Shown: positions 10,268 to 19,955, counted from the stretch's first letter. The stretch is DNA of 64,000 bases from Halopiger goleimassiliensis (GCF_000455345.1 NZ_HG315690.1:2183360-2247359), one strand, 5' to 3'. Numbers and translations are program-made. The notes: generated by a model from the sequence alone, not told the origin.

Positions 10268-11263
10268 ATGGAGACGCGCAAGGTCCAGGTGACGGGTGGG
10301 TCGACGTATACGGTCTCGCTCCCGAAGGAGTGGGCGACCGACAACGACGTGAGTTCGGGGTCGACCGTCGAACTCTACCCCGAGGACGACGCGTTGCTGT
10401 TGACGCCTCGAAGCGAGTCCGAACGCCAGGAAGGGACCCTCGACGTCTCGGACCTCGAGGGCGAGCGACTCACCCGCGCGGTGATGACGATGTACGTCAG
10501 CGGCTTCGACATCATCCGCCTCGAGGCCGCCCGGATCACGACGGACCAGCGACGGGCGATCCGCGACGCGACCCAGAGCCTCGTCGGCGTCGAAATCCTG
10601 GAGGAGACGAACGACAGCGTCGTCATTCAGGATCTGCTGGACTCCTCGGAGCTGTCGATCGTCAACGCCGTCTCCCGGATGCGGCTGATCGCTACCTCGA
10701 TGCTCGCCGACGCCGTCACCGCGCTGATCGAGAACGACGACGACATCGCCTACGACGTCATCGAACGCGACGACGACGTCGACCGCCTCTGGCTGGTCGT
10801 CTCGCGGATCTTCCGCGCGACGCTGCGCTCGCCCCGCGCCGCGGAGGAACTCGGCGTCCCGCGCGAGGACTGTTTCGACTATCACTCGAGCGCCCGCCAA
10901 CTCGAGCGGGTCGCCGACCACGCCGCCAAGATCAGTAACCTCGCACTGAAACTCGACGAGATTCCCGGCGACGTCGCCGACGCGCTCGCAGCGCTGCGCG
11001 AGGACGCCTCGGACGTGCTCGAGAAGGCCATGGACGCGCTGTACGCCGCGGACGCCGACGAGGCGAACCGACTGGGCCACGCCGCCCGGGAGGCCGTCCT
11101 CGAGATCGACGAGCACACGCGCCACATCGACGACATGCTGCGGGACCTCGAGCCAGTCCAGGCCCAGTCGCTCGGGCTGATCGTCGACTCGCTCTCTCGG
11201 AGCGCCGACTACGGCGGAAACATCGCCGAGACGGCGTTGCAGAAGGCAGCACCGCGTCCCTGA
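10268..11263 (+). CDS. phoU: PhoU-domain regulator with N-terminal AbrB/SpoVT DNA-binding domain
   Basis: 331 residues. The first ~45 residues form a swapped-hairpin AbrB/SpoVT domain ([21 protein letters not shown]). Two PhoU helical repeats follow (about 100-200 and 215-320), with the metal-site motif [14 protein letters not shown]. This archaeal fusion is thought to sense phosphate transporter state and act on DNA directly instead of through a PhoR/PhoB kinase pair. It is transcribed divergently from the pst genes, the classic place for their regulator. The ATG at 10268 is used; 13 upstream in-frame codons do not look like family sequence. Confidence 0.9.
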   Translation: METRKVQVTGGSTYTVSLPKEWATDNDVSSGSTVELYPEDDALLLTPRSESERQEGTLDVSDLEGERLTRAVMTMYVSGFDIIRLEAARITTDQRRAIRDATQSLVGVEILEETNDSVVIQDLLDSSELSIVNAVSRMRLIATSMLADAVTALIENDDDIAYDVIERDDDVDRLWLVVSRIFRATLRSPRAAEELGVPREDCFDYHSSARQLERVADHAAKISNLALKLDEIPGDVADALAALREDASDVLEKAMDALYAADADEANRLGHAAREAVLEIDEHTRHIDDMLRDLEPVQAQSLGLIVDSLSRSADYGGNIAETALQKAAPRP

Positions 11264-11346
11264 CCCTGGAGCTGGCAGCCAGCGGTCCGGACGAGGAGGG
11301 GACAGCGACCCGGTGCCGTGTTACCGGCGATCGTCCTCGAACCGAA

Positions 11347-12117
11347 TCAGGGTTTCTCGGCGATCAGTGCGATCGCGTTCATGTGCCGTTCGTGAGCGGT
11401 GAACGCGCGACGGAGGTCCCGAACCCGTCGCCGCGCGCCGGGGTGGGTCAGGACGTTCACCCCGAACCGAACCGCTCCGACCAACCCCTCGTCGTCGAGT
11501 ACGCGCCGTGGACGCAGGAGATGCATCGGTGCCGTCGCCTTCCACACGACGTCGAAACCGGCGTCCTCGAGCAACGAGATCCACTCGGAACTCGTCTGCG
11601 GCCGAGCGTTTACCTTCGTCGCCGCCGCGAGGTCCCGCCGAATCGTCGCTTTCGTTTCGTCGTCGAGATCGTTCGGTTCCAGGGCGAGTTCGTGGACCCC
11701 GTACCGGCCGCCCGACCGCAGCAGCCGATGGGCCTCCTCGACGATCGACGCCTTTCCGTCGTCGGGATGCATCGTCAACATCGCCTCCCCGTAGACGACG
11801 TCCGCAACGCCGTCGTCCAGTTCCGTGTTCGCCGCGTTTCCGACGACGATCTCCCGATTAGGACCGTCGAATCGACGCTCGAGATCGGCGGCAGCGTCCC
11901 GATCTAACTCGATCGCGGTGTACGACTGCGGGGTTCGCTCGAGCACTCGCTCCGCAGTGAACCCGACTCCGGGGGCGAACTCGACGACGTCGTCCGCCGG
12001 CCCGGCGTCGAGCGCGTCGAGTAGTTCGAGGGTGAGTTCCTTCCCACCGGGACGCAACACCCGTTTTCCCATCTCCGCGAGCAGCCAGTGGGCCGGCTGT
12101 TCGGTCACGTCGGTCAT
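11347..12117 (-). CDS. Class I SAM-dependent methyltransferase, likely iron-regulated
   Basis: 256 residues from the ATG at 12117. The SAM-binding motif VVEFAPGVGFTAERVL is near 45-60 and the acidic loop IELDRDA follows. The substrate is unknown. The start at 12117 fits the family-like opening (PAHWLLAEMGKRVLRPGG). In-frame GTG at 12237 and ATG at 12186 would add an Arg-rich extension; the GTG begins 4 bp after the iron-box palindrome, the same spacing as in the ferric transporter gene at 32130, so a leaderless longer form cannot be excluded. The operator suggests de-repression when iron is low. Confidence 0.8.
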   Translation of the reverse strand: MTDVTEQPAHWLLAEMGKRVLRPGGKELTLELLDALDAGPADDVVEFAPGVGFTAERVLERTPQSYTAIELDRDAAADLERRFDGPNREIVVGNAANTELDDGVADVVYGEAMLTMHPDDGKASIVEEAHRLLRSGGRYGVHELALEPNDLDDETKATIRRDLAAATKVNARPQTSSEWISLLEDAGFDVVWKATAPMHLLRPRRVLDDEGLVGAVRFGVNVLTHPGARRRVRDLRRAFTAHERHMNAIALIAEKP

Positions 12118-12241
12118 CCGGACCACACCCGTTTCGATCGCCGTTTTGTGGCTCGCTTCGGACCGGTAACGCCTCCGTTCGAGCATGTCAGGATCGATCC
12201 GCCGCTCGGCCGTCGAACGCGGTGAACGTAGCGACACATGC

Positions 12242-12257
12242 TTTAGGCCTACCTAAA
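12242..12257. promoter_or_regulatory. Iron-box palindrome (DtxR/IdeR-type operator)
   Basis: TTTAGG-CCTA-CCTAAA, a perfect 6-bp inverted repeat with a 4-bp spacer, upstream of the methyltransferase. The same half-sites recur at 30909-30924 and 32110-32125, the latter in front of an iron ABC transporter. The form matches operators of metal-dependent DtxR-family repressors known in haloarchaea (Idr/SirR type). Confidence 0.75.
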
Positions 12258-12371
12258 CCAAGCTCGAGTTCCGAACGGAAACGTATCCCAGTTGTGCCGA
12301 ATATGTTTGCTTACCGAAAAACGACCGAAGGGAGAACCCCGGCGGCATAGGCGTCCCGCGACTCGGTTCGC

Positions 12372-13271
12372 TCACTCCCGTCGAGGGACCTCGTGGCGAC
12401 CGAACCCGTACCGCAGGCGATTGGCGAGCCGTCGCGAGAACCGGCCGTCGTCGGCCCGTGAGCCGAACCGCTCGGCCAGTGCGGTGTAGATCAACGGCAG
12501 CGGTACCTCCTGCTCGAGGGCTTCCTGGACGGTCCAGGTGCCGGTCGAGCCGCCCTCGACTCGGTCCGCGACGGTGCCGAGGTCGGTGCCCTCCTCGCGG
12601 AACGCCTCCTCGCAGAGTTCGAGCAGCCAGGAACGGATGACCGCGCCGTTGTTCCAGACGGAGGCGACCGCCTCGAGGTCGAGGTCGTACCGCCCCTCGT
12701 GAAGCAGTTCGAACCCCTCGCCGTAGGCCTGCATCAGCGCGTACTCGACGCCGTTGTGGATCATCTTGACGTAGTGGCCCGAGCCCGACGGCCCCATGCG
12801 CTCGTGGCCGTCGGGTCCGGTCGCGACGGCGTCGAACACCGGCTCGAGTTCCGCGTAGGCCCACTCCGGGCCGCCGACCATCAGGGAGAAGCCCAGTTCC
12901 GCGCCGGCGGGGCCGCCGGAAGTGCCGCAGTCGAGGTAGGCCGCCGGACAGGACTCGGCGCGGCGCACGGAATCCTCGAAGTAGGAGTTGCCCCCGTCGA
13001 CGACGACGTCGTCGGCATCGAGGTGTGGCTCGAGTTCCTCCAGGGTGGCGTCGACCGCGTCGCCGGCGGGGACCATCAGCCAGATGCGCTTGTCCTCGCC
13101 GAGGCGGTCGGTCAGATCCTCGATCGAGTCCGCGGGTTCGGCCCCCGCGTCGGCCGCCGTCGCGACCGCCTCCGGCTCGAGGTCGAAGGCGACGACGTCG
13201 TGGCCCGCCTCGAGGGTGCGGTCGACGACGATCTGTCCCATGCGTCCCAGTCCGATTACGCCCAGTTGCAT
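12372..13271 (-). CDS. gnd: 6-phosphogluconate dehydrogenase (decarboxylating, short archaeal/bacterial type)
   Basis: 299 residues. The Rossmann motif GVIGLGRMG starts at residue 4. Substrate motifs DCGTSGGPAGAELG and GSGHYVKMIHNGVEYA (catalytic Lys and His-Asn) are intact. The all-helical C-terminal domain is the short form (about 300 residues) of the GndA group. It oxidises 6-phosphogluconate to ribulose 5-phosphate; haloarchaea have been shown to use such an enzyme in an oxidative pentose phosphate route. The start at 13271 is fixed by the Rossmann motif. A 407-bp gap lies upstream. Confidence 0.93.
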   Translation of the reverse strand: MQLGVIGLGRMGQIVVDRTLEAGHDVVAFDLEPEAVATAADAGAEPADSIEDLTDRLGEDKRIWLMVPAGDAVDATLEELEPHLDADDVVVDGGNSYFEDSVRRAESCPAAYLDCGTSGGPAGAELGFSLMVGGPEWAYAELEPVFDAVATGPDGHERMGPSGSGHYVKMIHNGVEYALMQAYGEGFELLHEGRYDLDLEAVASVWNNGAVIRSWLLELCEEAFREEGTDLGTVADRVEGGSTGTWTVQEALEQEVPLPLIYTALAERFGSRADDGRFSRRLANRLRYGFGRHEVPRRE

Positions 13272-13678
13272 AGCCGTCCCTCGGCGGGCCCGGGAGGTAG
13301 TGGTTGTGATTCCGCGCTGGCTCCGTTCTCCGATGGATCGCGATCGAGACAACCGCGTATTGATCGGGGCATTCGTTGGGACTTCCGGTGAAACGATGCG
13401 TTCTGCTATCGTGGACACGAGGAGCAGCCACGCCCTCCCCAGCCGATTCGCTCCCGTTGGTCGCTCATCCCTCGCACGGTTTCGGTCGAGCGGCCTCCCA
13501 TTCGGTCGGCCGCTCGACAGCGCGCGCCACCGCACGTGGTTGGCCAGATGCGGAACGGTAACTTCACAACCTGGAGTTATCGTAGAGATGCGACCACGAG
13601 ACGTTCGTATCGGGTGCAGAATCAGTAGCTATCGACGGGTCGGTGGGCACTCCTAGGTGGTGGTCGCCGTGATCGCGA
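13272..13678. other. 407-bp intergenic region without a recognisable gene
   Basis: This stretch holds the promoter region of gnd and the 3' flank of the 144-residue membrane-anchored protein. Open frames on both strands are low complexity and unlike their neighbours in codon use. No repeat, RNA gene or strong hairpin was seen. Confidence 0.5.
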
Positions 13679-14113
13679 TCAGTACAGCGGGTCCTCGAGT
13701 CGCGCCCAGCCGATCGCGTCGAGAACGACGATCCGATCGTTACACCTGACGAAGACGCCGTTGTACTCGTCGTCCTCGCCGTCGTAGTACGGTAGCGAGT
13801 CGCGGATCGCGTCGACGACCGACCAGGCACCGTCGCGATCGAGGGTCACGTGTTCCCACTCCTCACGGGCGTCGTTCCGGACGGCTCGCTTGATCGCCCG
13901 GCGAGCACCCGGAATCTCGGCGAGTCGGCTCGAGGAGGCGTCGACGACCGTCGCGTCGATTGGCACCTCGTCCCGGCCGACGATGCGTGCACCGAGGTCG
14001 GCCTTCGAGCGTCCGGTTCCCTCGCTCCCGCGGCGTGACCGAAGGACGTAGCCGGCGGCTGCAGCCGCCCCGACCACGAACAGCGACACCGCCAGGTCGT
14101 TCCGCCTGAGCAT
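13679..14113 (-). CDS. Membrane-anchored protein of unknown function
   Basis: 144 residues. A single N-terminal membrane helix (SLFVVGAAAAAGYVL, residues 9-23) is followed by Arg-rich residues, placing the soluble part in the cytoplasm or anchoring it as a signal anchor. The soluble region contains DATVVDASSSRLAEIPGA and ends DAIGWARLEDPLY. I do not recognise the family. The region 14114-14160 upstream is AT-rich and can hold a promoter. It appears to be a single-gene unit. Confidence 0.6.
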   Translation of the reverse strand: MLRRNDLAVSLFVVGAAAAAGYVLRSRRGSEGTGRSKADLGARIVGRDEVPIDATVVDASSSRLAEIPGARRAIKRAVRNDAREEWEHVTLDRDGAWSVVDAIRDSLPYYDGEDDEYNGVFVRCNDRIVVLDAIGWARLEDPLY

Positions 14114-14220
14114 AGTGGAGTACGTTACAGTAACCGACTAAGTATCTTTCGCAAGAACGTTCGATTCCGAACGAGTCACCGCCGCAAAACGCGAATTTGT
14201 GGGATCAGTGACGAGACCGT

Positions 14221-14685
14221 TCACAGGCTCGCCGCGAGCCCGGTCGTGATCGCCCCGCCGACGACGAGCAACGCGATACCGACGACGGCTGCAACCCGGT
14301 ACAGTCCGAGGACGTTCGCCGCCGGTTCCCGGAGTTTCTTGCCGTTGAGTCCCGACTCGAGTCGTTTCGCGCCGATCTCGACGAGCGCGGCGAGGAGCAG
14401 CCACAGCGCGACCATCGTGAGGACGAGGTGGCCGTTCGCCGATCCGAGTAGGCTGTCGACGGTGTAGCCCGTCTGCGCCAGGCGAGCGCCGGTGAGCAAC
14501 AAGACGAGAGCGCTGACGCGGGAAATGGTCGTCAGTTTCCCGGAGATCGCTTCGAGCGGTTTCGTCGTGTTGAACTCGCCGTCTCGAGCCAGCGGGAGAA
14601 CGACGAACGCAACGTAGAAGACGCTGCCAGCCCAGATTGCGGCGAATAGCAGGTGGGTCGTCCGGACGACGAATTCCTCGACCAT
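14221..14685 (-). CDS. CopD-like four-helix membrane protein
   Basis: 154 residues with four predicted helices. The opening RTTHLLFAAIWAGSVFYVAFVVLP with an early His in helix 1 resembles CopD-type proteins, which are proposed to take part in copper import or resistance. Only the membrane domain is present. A Lys/Arg patch (KRLESGLNGKKL) lies between helices 3 and 4. No copper genes are adjacent, so the substrate is uncertain. Confidence 0.65.
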   Translation of the reverse strand: MVEEFVVRTTHLLFAAIWAGSVFYVAFVVLPLARDGEFNTTKPLEAISGKLTTISRVSALVLLLTGARLAQTGYTVDSLLGSANGHLVLTMVALWLLLAALVEIGAKRLESGLNGKKLREPAANVLGLYRVAAVVGIALLVVGGAITTGLAASL

Positions 14686-14769
14686 ACCGAACGTCCGGAT
14701 GCCGATGATATCAGCGTTCCGACTCGGCCCGGCAATCGCAAGCCAGCCGGGTATTCGAGCGGGATCAGC

Positions 14770-15324
14770 TCACTCGAGCCAGTCGGGGAGCCAGGCGACC
14801 AGCCGCCGACGGAGGGAGGCATACCCGAGCGAGACCGCGAGTCCGACGAGCACGATAGCCCGGATCCAACCGTCGAAGACCAGCAGCGTCGGCACCGCGA
14901 GGACGACGGCGAGGGCTGCGTCTTCGGGCGCGCCGTCGTACCTGATCCACCGACGGGGACGGACCCACCGACCACGGACGTGGTCGTAGACGGCCCGCTC
15001 GCTGCGGTCGTTCCAGGGATCCATCTCCGGGCCGCCACCGATGGCGTCGCTCACGGCGTGGAGCCAGGCTGCGACGGCGAACGCGGCGACACCGACCGTG
15101 AGCTGTGAGGGGACGGCGACGCCGAGGGCAACCCCGGCCCCCGCAACCACGGCTCCAGCCACGGGAAAGTGGAAACTCCGACGGTGCTCGAGGACGAGGT
15201 CGAAATCGGGGGCGAGCCCGCCGAGGATCGCTCCGGCAACAAGCGGCGACGCCAGTTCCGGGACGGCGTACGCGACGGGGGCGACCACGGCGAGGCCCGC
15301 GAAGACGTGGGTGGTCGCCATCAT
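14770..15324 (-). CDS. YdjM/DUF457-type membrane-bound metal-dependent hydrolase
   Basis: 184 residues. The N-terminus THVFAGLAVVAPVAYAVPE leads into helix 1; LGGLAPDFDLVLEHRRSFHF carries the Asp and His residues typical of DUF457 proteins, and WLHAVSDAIGG adds another His/Asp pair. These are annotated as inner-membrane metal-dependent hydrolases, though their reaction is poorly known. Two adjacent Met codons (15324 and 15321) are both possible starts. It follows dut on the same strand by about 100 bp, with no functional link apparent. Confidence 0.72.
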   Translation of the reverse strand: MMATTHVFAGLAVVAPVAYAVPELASPLVAGAILGGLAPDFDLVLEHRRSFHFPVAGAVVAGAGVALGVAVPSQLTVGVAAFAVAAWLHAVSDAIGGGPEMDPWNDRSERAVYDHVRGRWVRPRRWIRYDGAPEDAALAVVLAVPTLLVFDGWIRAIVLVGLAVSLGYASLRRRLVAWLPDWLE

Positions 15325-15424
15325 CGGTTCGACTCACCGATCATGGTACGTCCTCGGGACAGGTGCCTAAAAGTTCGCCTGAAGCGGCTCCGGTCCCTAG
15401 CCGTCGCCGCACGTTCAGTGCTGC

Positions 15425-15907
15425 TCACTCGAGGTTCTCGCCCTGGTAGCTGCCCTCGTAAACGTCCTCGTGGTTGGCTTCGGCGAAGACGAGTTGCGCG
15501 ATGCGGGCCCCCCGTTCGATTTCGACGTCGTGGTGGACCTGCAGGAGTCCCTCGCCGCGGCCCTCGTAGCCGGCGTCCCAGACGGCCGTGTTGAGCATGC
15601 AGGAGTTGCGCATCAGCGACGAACGCGGATAGACGAAGCCGACGTGGCCCTCCGGGATGCGGATGCGCTCGCCGTACCGGGCGACGTAGGCCCCCTCGGG
15701 CAGGTAGTACGTATCGGGGTCTTTCTGCTCGAGTTCCTCCAGCGGTCGGGCGACTCGTTCGCCGATCGTCTTCCCGTCGCGACCGATCCGGCCGGGCTCG
15801 AGTTGCTCGAAGACGACGTCCAGCGTGAGGTCGACGCCGTTGGGCTGGACCTGCTCGTCGGTCGTCGGCGAGACGTGCTCGGCGACGAACGCACCGGAAC
15901 GGAACAT
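15425..15907 (-). CDS. dut: dUTPase / dCTP deaminase-family protein
   Basis: 160 residues of the trimeric dCTP deaminase/dUTPase fold. The motif YPRSSLMRNSCMLN (Ser and Arg of the active site), AVWDAGYEGRGEG and GARIAQLVF are present. In archaea this group hydrolyses dUTP to dUMP, keeping uracil out of DNA and feeding thymidylate synthesis; some members also deaminate dCTP. The start at 15907 gives the usual N-terminus (FRSGAFVAEHVSP). An upstream in-frame extension is non-conserved. It is divergent from aconitase across a 253-bp promoter region. Confidence 0.85.
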   Translation of the reverse strand: MFRSGAFVAEHVSPTTDEQVQPNGVDLTLDVVFEQLEPGRIGRDGKTIGERVARPLEELEQKDPDTYYLPEGAYVARYGERIRIPEGHVGFVYPRSSLMRNSCMLNTAVWDAGYEGRGEGLLQVHHDVEIERGARIAQLVFAEANHEDVYEGSYQGENLE

Positions 15908-16125
15908 ACCAACCTCTGGAGAGAGGATCGAAAAAAGGGTATCGCTTGGGGGTATTACTCGATCATCCGACACGTCTCGGAGACGGCATCGAACGGGATC
16001 CGACCAACTGGTCGACATCATCCCACGACACGGAGTGTACGATCGTTCAATTGTCCGGCAAGAGTTGCCCGTTCAATGCTACAGTGTCCGAAAGTGGAAC
16101 TACCAATCCACATGGGAACACGCTG

Positions 16126-16133
16126 GATTTATC
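16126..16133 (+). promoter_or_regulatory. Putative TATA box of aconitase
   Basis: GATTTATC lies 28-35 bp upstream of the aconitase ATG at 16161. This spacing places transcription start at or next to the start codon, the leaderless arrangement common in haloarchaea. Confidence 0.5.
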
Positions 16134-16160
16134 ACGCCGGGAAGCCGAGTTGCGCGTGCT

Positions 16161-18137
16161 ATGGGACAAACTCTCACCGAGAAGATTCTCGACGATCACC
16201 TCGTCGAGGGCGACCTCGAGACCGGCGAGGAAATCGGGATCGAGATCGACCAGGTACTGACCCAGGACACGACTGGGACGATGGTCTGGCTCCAGTTCGA
16301 GGCGATGGGACTGGACGAGGTCCAGACCGAGATCGCCGCCCAGTACTGTGACCACCAGACCTACCAGTTCGACTTCAAGAACACCGACGACCACCGCTTC
16401 CTCCGTTCTGCAGCCGGCAAATACGGCGCGTACTTCTCCCGTCCCGGCAACGGCATCTGTCACAACGTCCACCGCGAGAACTTCGCCGCCCCCGGCAAGA
16501 CGCTGCTCGGGTCGGACAGCCACACCCCGACTCCCGGCGGGCTCGGTCAGCTGGCCATCGGCGCGGGTGGTATCGACGTCACCGTCGCCATGGGCGGCGC
16601 ACCCTACTACATCGAGATGCCCGAAGTCGTCAACGTCCGCCTCGAGGGCGAACTCCCCGAGTGGGCCACGGCGAAGGACGTCATCCTCGAACTCCTGCGA
16701 CGCCTGAGCGTCAAGGGCGGCGTCGGCAAGATCCTCGAGTACACCGGTCCCGGCGTCGAGTCGCTGACCGCGCCCGAGCGGATGACCATCACCAACATGG
16801 GCACCGAACTCGGCGCGACCTCGTCGATCTTCCCGACGGACGAGCAGACCAAAGACTACCTCGAACGGCTCGACCGCGGCGACGAGTACGTCGAACTCCA
16901 GCCCGACGACGACGCCGAGTACGACGACGAGATCGTCGTCGACCTCTCGGAGCTGGAGCCGCTGATCGCCCAGCCCTCGATGCCCGACAACGTCGTCCCC
17001 GTCCGCGAGGTCGCGGGCCAGGACGTCGACCAGGTCATCGTCGGTTCCTGTACCAATGGCGGCTACGAGGACATCCTCCCCGCCGCCAAGATGCTCGAGG
17101 GACGCCAGGTCAACCCCACCACGGAAATGATCGTCGCGCCTGGTAGCAAGCAGGCCTCCGAGATGCTCGCCCGCGAGGGCTGGGTCGCGGAGATGATGGC
17201 CGCCGGCGTCAACTTCTCCGAGGCCACCTGCGGTGCCTGTATCGGCATCGGTCACGTGCCGTCCTCGGACTCGGTCTCGCTGCGGACCTTCAACCGCAAC
17301 TTCGAGGGCCGCTCCGGCATCGAAGACGACAACGTCTTCCTCTGCTCGCCGGAGGTCGCCGCCGCCGCGGCGATCAAGGGCGAAATCGTCGACCCGCGCG
17401 ACCTCGCCGACGAACTCGGCGACCTCGAGGCACCGGGCATCGAACTCCCCGACGAGTACGACGGCTCGAAGGCGGACCTCATCACGCCCGACGAAGCCCC
17501 CGACGACGAACTCGTCAAGGGGCCAAACATCGGCGACGTGCCGCTGAAGGATCAGCTCGACGCCGACATCGAGGGTGAAGCCCTCCTGAAGATGGAGGAT
17601 AACATCACGACCGACCACATCATCCCTGCGACCCAGGACATCCTGATGTACCGGTCGAACATCGAGAAACTCTCGGAGTTCACCCTCTCCCGCGTCGACG
17701 ACACGTTCGCCGAGCGCGCCAAGGAAGCCGACGGCGGCGTCCTCGTGGCCGGCGAGAACTACGGCCAGGGCTCCTCGCGCGAACACGCCGCGATGTGCCC
17801 GATGTACCTCGGCATCGAGGCCGTCCTCGCCCAGAGCTTCGCCCGGATCCACCGCGCGAACCTCTTCAACTTCGGCATCGTCCCCCTGACGATCGACGAG
17901 GAGACCTACGAGGACATCGATCAGGGCGACGAGATCGAGATCGTCGACGACGTCTACGAGGCCGTCACGAGCGGTCAGGAAGAGTTCACCATCCGCGTCA
18001 ACGGCGACGAAGAGTACACCGCCACGCTGGACGCCTCCGAACGCGAGCGCGACATCCTCGCGGCCGGCGGCAAACTCTCCTGGACCAAGGAACAGGCCGA
18101 AGAGAGCGGCTCCGGTGCCGCGCCCGCCGACGACTGA
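16161..18137 (+). CDS. acn: Aconitate hydratase
   Basis: 658 residues. The three cluster-binding cysteines are visible in GSCTNGG and CGACIG, and the N-terminal GSDSHTPTPGGLG and C-terminal GENYGQGSSREHAA substrate loops are intact. It interconverts citrate and isocitrate in the TCA cycle through a [4Fe-4S] cluster. The length and arrangement resemble the mitochondrial-type monomer. The central region contains an acidic linker (about 225-265), as expected for a halophile. The ATG at 16161 fits the leaderless promoter. It is a single-gene unit. Confidence 0.96.
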   Translation: MGQTLTEKILDDHLVEGDLETGEEIGIEIDQVLTQDTTGTMVWLQFEAMGLDEVQTEIAAQYCDHQTYQFDFKNTDDHRFLRSAAGKYGAYFSRPGNGICHNVHRENFAAPGKTLLGSDSHTPTPGGLGQLAIGAGGIDVTVAMGGAPYYIEMPEVVNVRLEGELPEWATAKDVILELLRRLSVKGGVGKILEYTGPGVESLTAPERMTITNMGTELGATSSIFPTDEQTKDYLERLDRGDEYVELQPDDDAEYDDEIVVDLSELEPLIAQPSMPDNVVPVREVAGQDVDQVIVGSCTNGGYEDILPAAKMLEGRQVNPTTEMIVAPGSKQASEMLAREGWVAEMMAAGVNFSEATCGACIGIGHVPSSDSVSLRTFNRNFEGRSGIEDDNVFLCSPEVAAAAAIKGEIVDPRDLADELGDLEAPGIELPDEYDGSKADLITPDEAPDDELVKGPNIGDVPLKDQLDADIEGEALLKMEDNITTDHIIPATQDILMYRSNIEKLSEFTLSRVDDTFAERAKEADGGVLVAGENYGQGSSREHAAMCPMYLGIEAVLAQSFARIHRANLFNFGIVPLTIDEETYEDIDQGDEIEIVDDVYEAVTSGQEEFTIRVNGDEEYTATLDASERERDILAAGGKLSWTKEQAEESGSGAAPADD

Positions 18138-18271
18138 TCGACGTCGTCACAGCCGACCCGGTCGACTACTGACGATTCGGTTTTCTTCGCGTTCCCGACC
18201 GATCAGCCGCTCGAGTAGCGTCACGATTCGGACCATCACCGTCATCCGGGAGGAGGCAAAAGCGCGAACGA

Positions 18272-19201
18272 ATGTCGACCGGTGACCGCGGCCACGAGAA
18301 CGAGGGGTTTCGACGCCTGTTCGAACCCGACGGGTTGACGTTCGGTCTCGGCTTCCCGTTGACGAGCACACGGCGCTCGCGGCCCGACGTAGAGCGGGAA
18401 CTCGAACTGGCTCGCCGCGCCGAGACCCTCGGTTTCGACGGGCTCTGGGCGCGTGACGTCCCCACCTACTGGCCGACGTTCGGGGACGCGGGCCAGACGT
18501 TCGACACCTGGCCGTGGCTCTCCCACGTCGCGGCTCACACCGACGCGATCGCGTTGGGAACCTCGAGCGTCGTCCTGACGCTCCGCCATCCGCTCCACGT
18601 TGCCAAAGCGGCCGCGACCGTCGATCGCCTCTCGGACGGCCGCCTCGTCATGGGCGTCGCCTCCGGTGACCGCGACCCCGAGTACCCCGCCTTCGACGTC
18701 GATCCGGCGGACCGCGGCCGACTGTTCCGCGAGGCGGTCCACGCGATCCGGACCGCCTGGCGCGAGGAGTTTCCCGAACTCGAGGGCGAGTGGGGTCGCC
18801 TCGAGGGAGATATCGACGTCGTCCCCAAACCGACCGCGGAGACGGTGCCGCTCTTGCCGACCGGTCACGCCCGCCAGCGCCGCGAGTGGATCGCCGACCA
18901 CGGCGACGGCTGGCTCTTCTATCACCTGCCCGAGCGGACCCTCGAGGACTATCTCACGAACTGGCGGGCCGACGCGGGCGGGAAGCCGTTTACCATCGCG
19001 GTCCGTGTGGAGTTCACGGACGATCCCGAAGCCGATCCCGAACCCCTGCATCTGGGCTTTCGGGCCGGCGTCGAGTGGTTCCGGGAGTACTTTCGGCGAC
19101 TCGACGAGTACGGCCTCGATCACGTCATCGTGGGGCTGGCAAACGACGACGAGGAGCGGGCGCTGGAGACGTTCGCCGAGGAGATCCTGACGGCCCCCTG
19201 A
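18272..19201 (+). CDS. LLM-class flavin-dependent oxidoreductase
   Basis: 309 residues with a luciferase-like TIM-barrel layout: LTFGLGFPLTS at the start, ETLGFDGLWARDVP, AAATVDRLSDGRLVMGVASGDRDPEY (the family signature) and DEYGLDHVIVGLAN near the end. Members use FMN or F420 to oxidise varied substrates, so the reaction cannot be stated. It stands alone, 134 bp after acn, converging on a DUF7344-type gene. Confidence 0.82.
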   Translation: MSTGDRGHENEGFRRLFEPDGLTFGLGFPLTSTRRSRPDVERELELARRAETLGFDGLWARDVPTYWPTFGDAGQTFDTWPWLSHVAAHTDAIALGTSSVVLTLRHPLHVAKAAATVDRLSDGRLVMGVASGDRDPEYPAFDVDPADRGRLFREAVHAIRTAWREEFPELEGEWGRLEGDIDVVPKPTAETVPLLPTGHARQRREWIADHGDGWLFYHLPERTLEDYLTNWRADAGGKPFTIAVRVEFTDDPEADPEPLHLGFRAGVEWFREYFRRLDEYGLDHVIVGLANDDEERALETFAEEILTAP

Positions 19202-19307
19202 TCAGGACTCGAGTACTCAGGAGGGAGCGTCTCGCTGGTGGGCAGATCGAGGCCGGGCAGTCAGGTGAAACGGTGGAACGATCGGCGGTGGCTATTCGAG
19301 AGGGACG

Positions 19308-19955
19308 TCAGCGATCACCGCCGAGACCGTCGTACTCGAGTTCGACGGCTGGCGAGTCGTCCTCGATTCCGAGTCGGTTCCGACGGGCGTAGTAGCGGTG
19401 TACGAGCGCGAAGGTGCCGAACGTGACGATGGCGAAGACGCCCCAGGCCTCGAGCGAGAGGGCTGCGAACGGTCCGGGACCCGTCACCGCGAGGACGAAC
19501 GAGAGGGCGATCAGCGCCGTCACGCCGAGGTAGTAGTCGCTCCAGGGGATCCCGCGTCCGTGCACGAGGTCCATGTAGATCTCGACGTCCTCGAGCGTCG
19601 CCGTCGGTTCGACCGTGCCGCGGTCCCGATCGAACTCCACGAGTCCCGTCTCGTCGAGCTTCGGTAGATGAGACTGGTGAAGGGCCGTGTAGACGCGTTT
19701 GCGATCGCTGCTCGAGACCTCGTGGAGTTCGAGGCCGTCCTCGTAGGCGGCGATCTGCTGTGACAGCGTGCCGATGTCGATCCGGTCTCCCTCGCGGATG
19801 AGTTCCTGTAATACGTATCGACGACGACGGTTCGACAGGACGGTAAACAGTTCGTCCTCACTCAACGCGTTCCGCGTTGTCCCGTCGCTCTCGCCGTCCG
19901 CATTCACCACCGACGTCTCGTTCCCCCCGGACGGTTGAACGTTCGTTCCCCCCAT
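19308..19955 (-). CDS. DUF7344-type winged-helix protein with C-terminal membrane helices
   Basis: 215 residues. The winged-helix domain covers about 30-115 (LSEDELFTVLSNRRRRYVLQ, then HQSHLPKLDETGLVEFDRD), the layout of the haloarchaeal DUF7344 HTH family. Two membrane helices follow (about 140-160 and 168-187) and a short acidic tail. This makes it a possible membrane-tethered transcription factor. A second, soluble member is at 43647-44051. It ends about 105 bp from the LLM gene, and the two genes converge. Confidence 0.75.
   Translation of the reverse strand: MGGTNVQPSGGNETSVVNADGESDGTTRNALSEDELFTVLSNRRRRYVLQELIREGDRIDIGTLSQQIAAYEDGLELHEVSSSDRKRVYTALHQSHLPKLDETGLVEFDRDRGTVEPTATLEDVEIYMDLVHGRGIPWSDYYLGVTALIALSFVLAVTGPGPFAALSLEAWGVFAIVTFGTFALVHRYYARRNRLGIEDDSPAVELEYDGLGGDR

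Noticed and set aside
16047-17852. 601-codon open frame opposite aconitase
   Set aside because: High GC makes antisense frames long; the plus-strand aconitase has all catalytic motifs.
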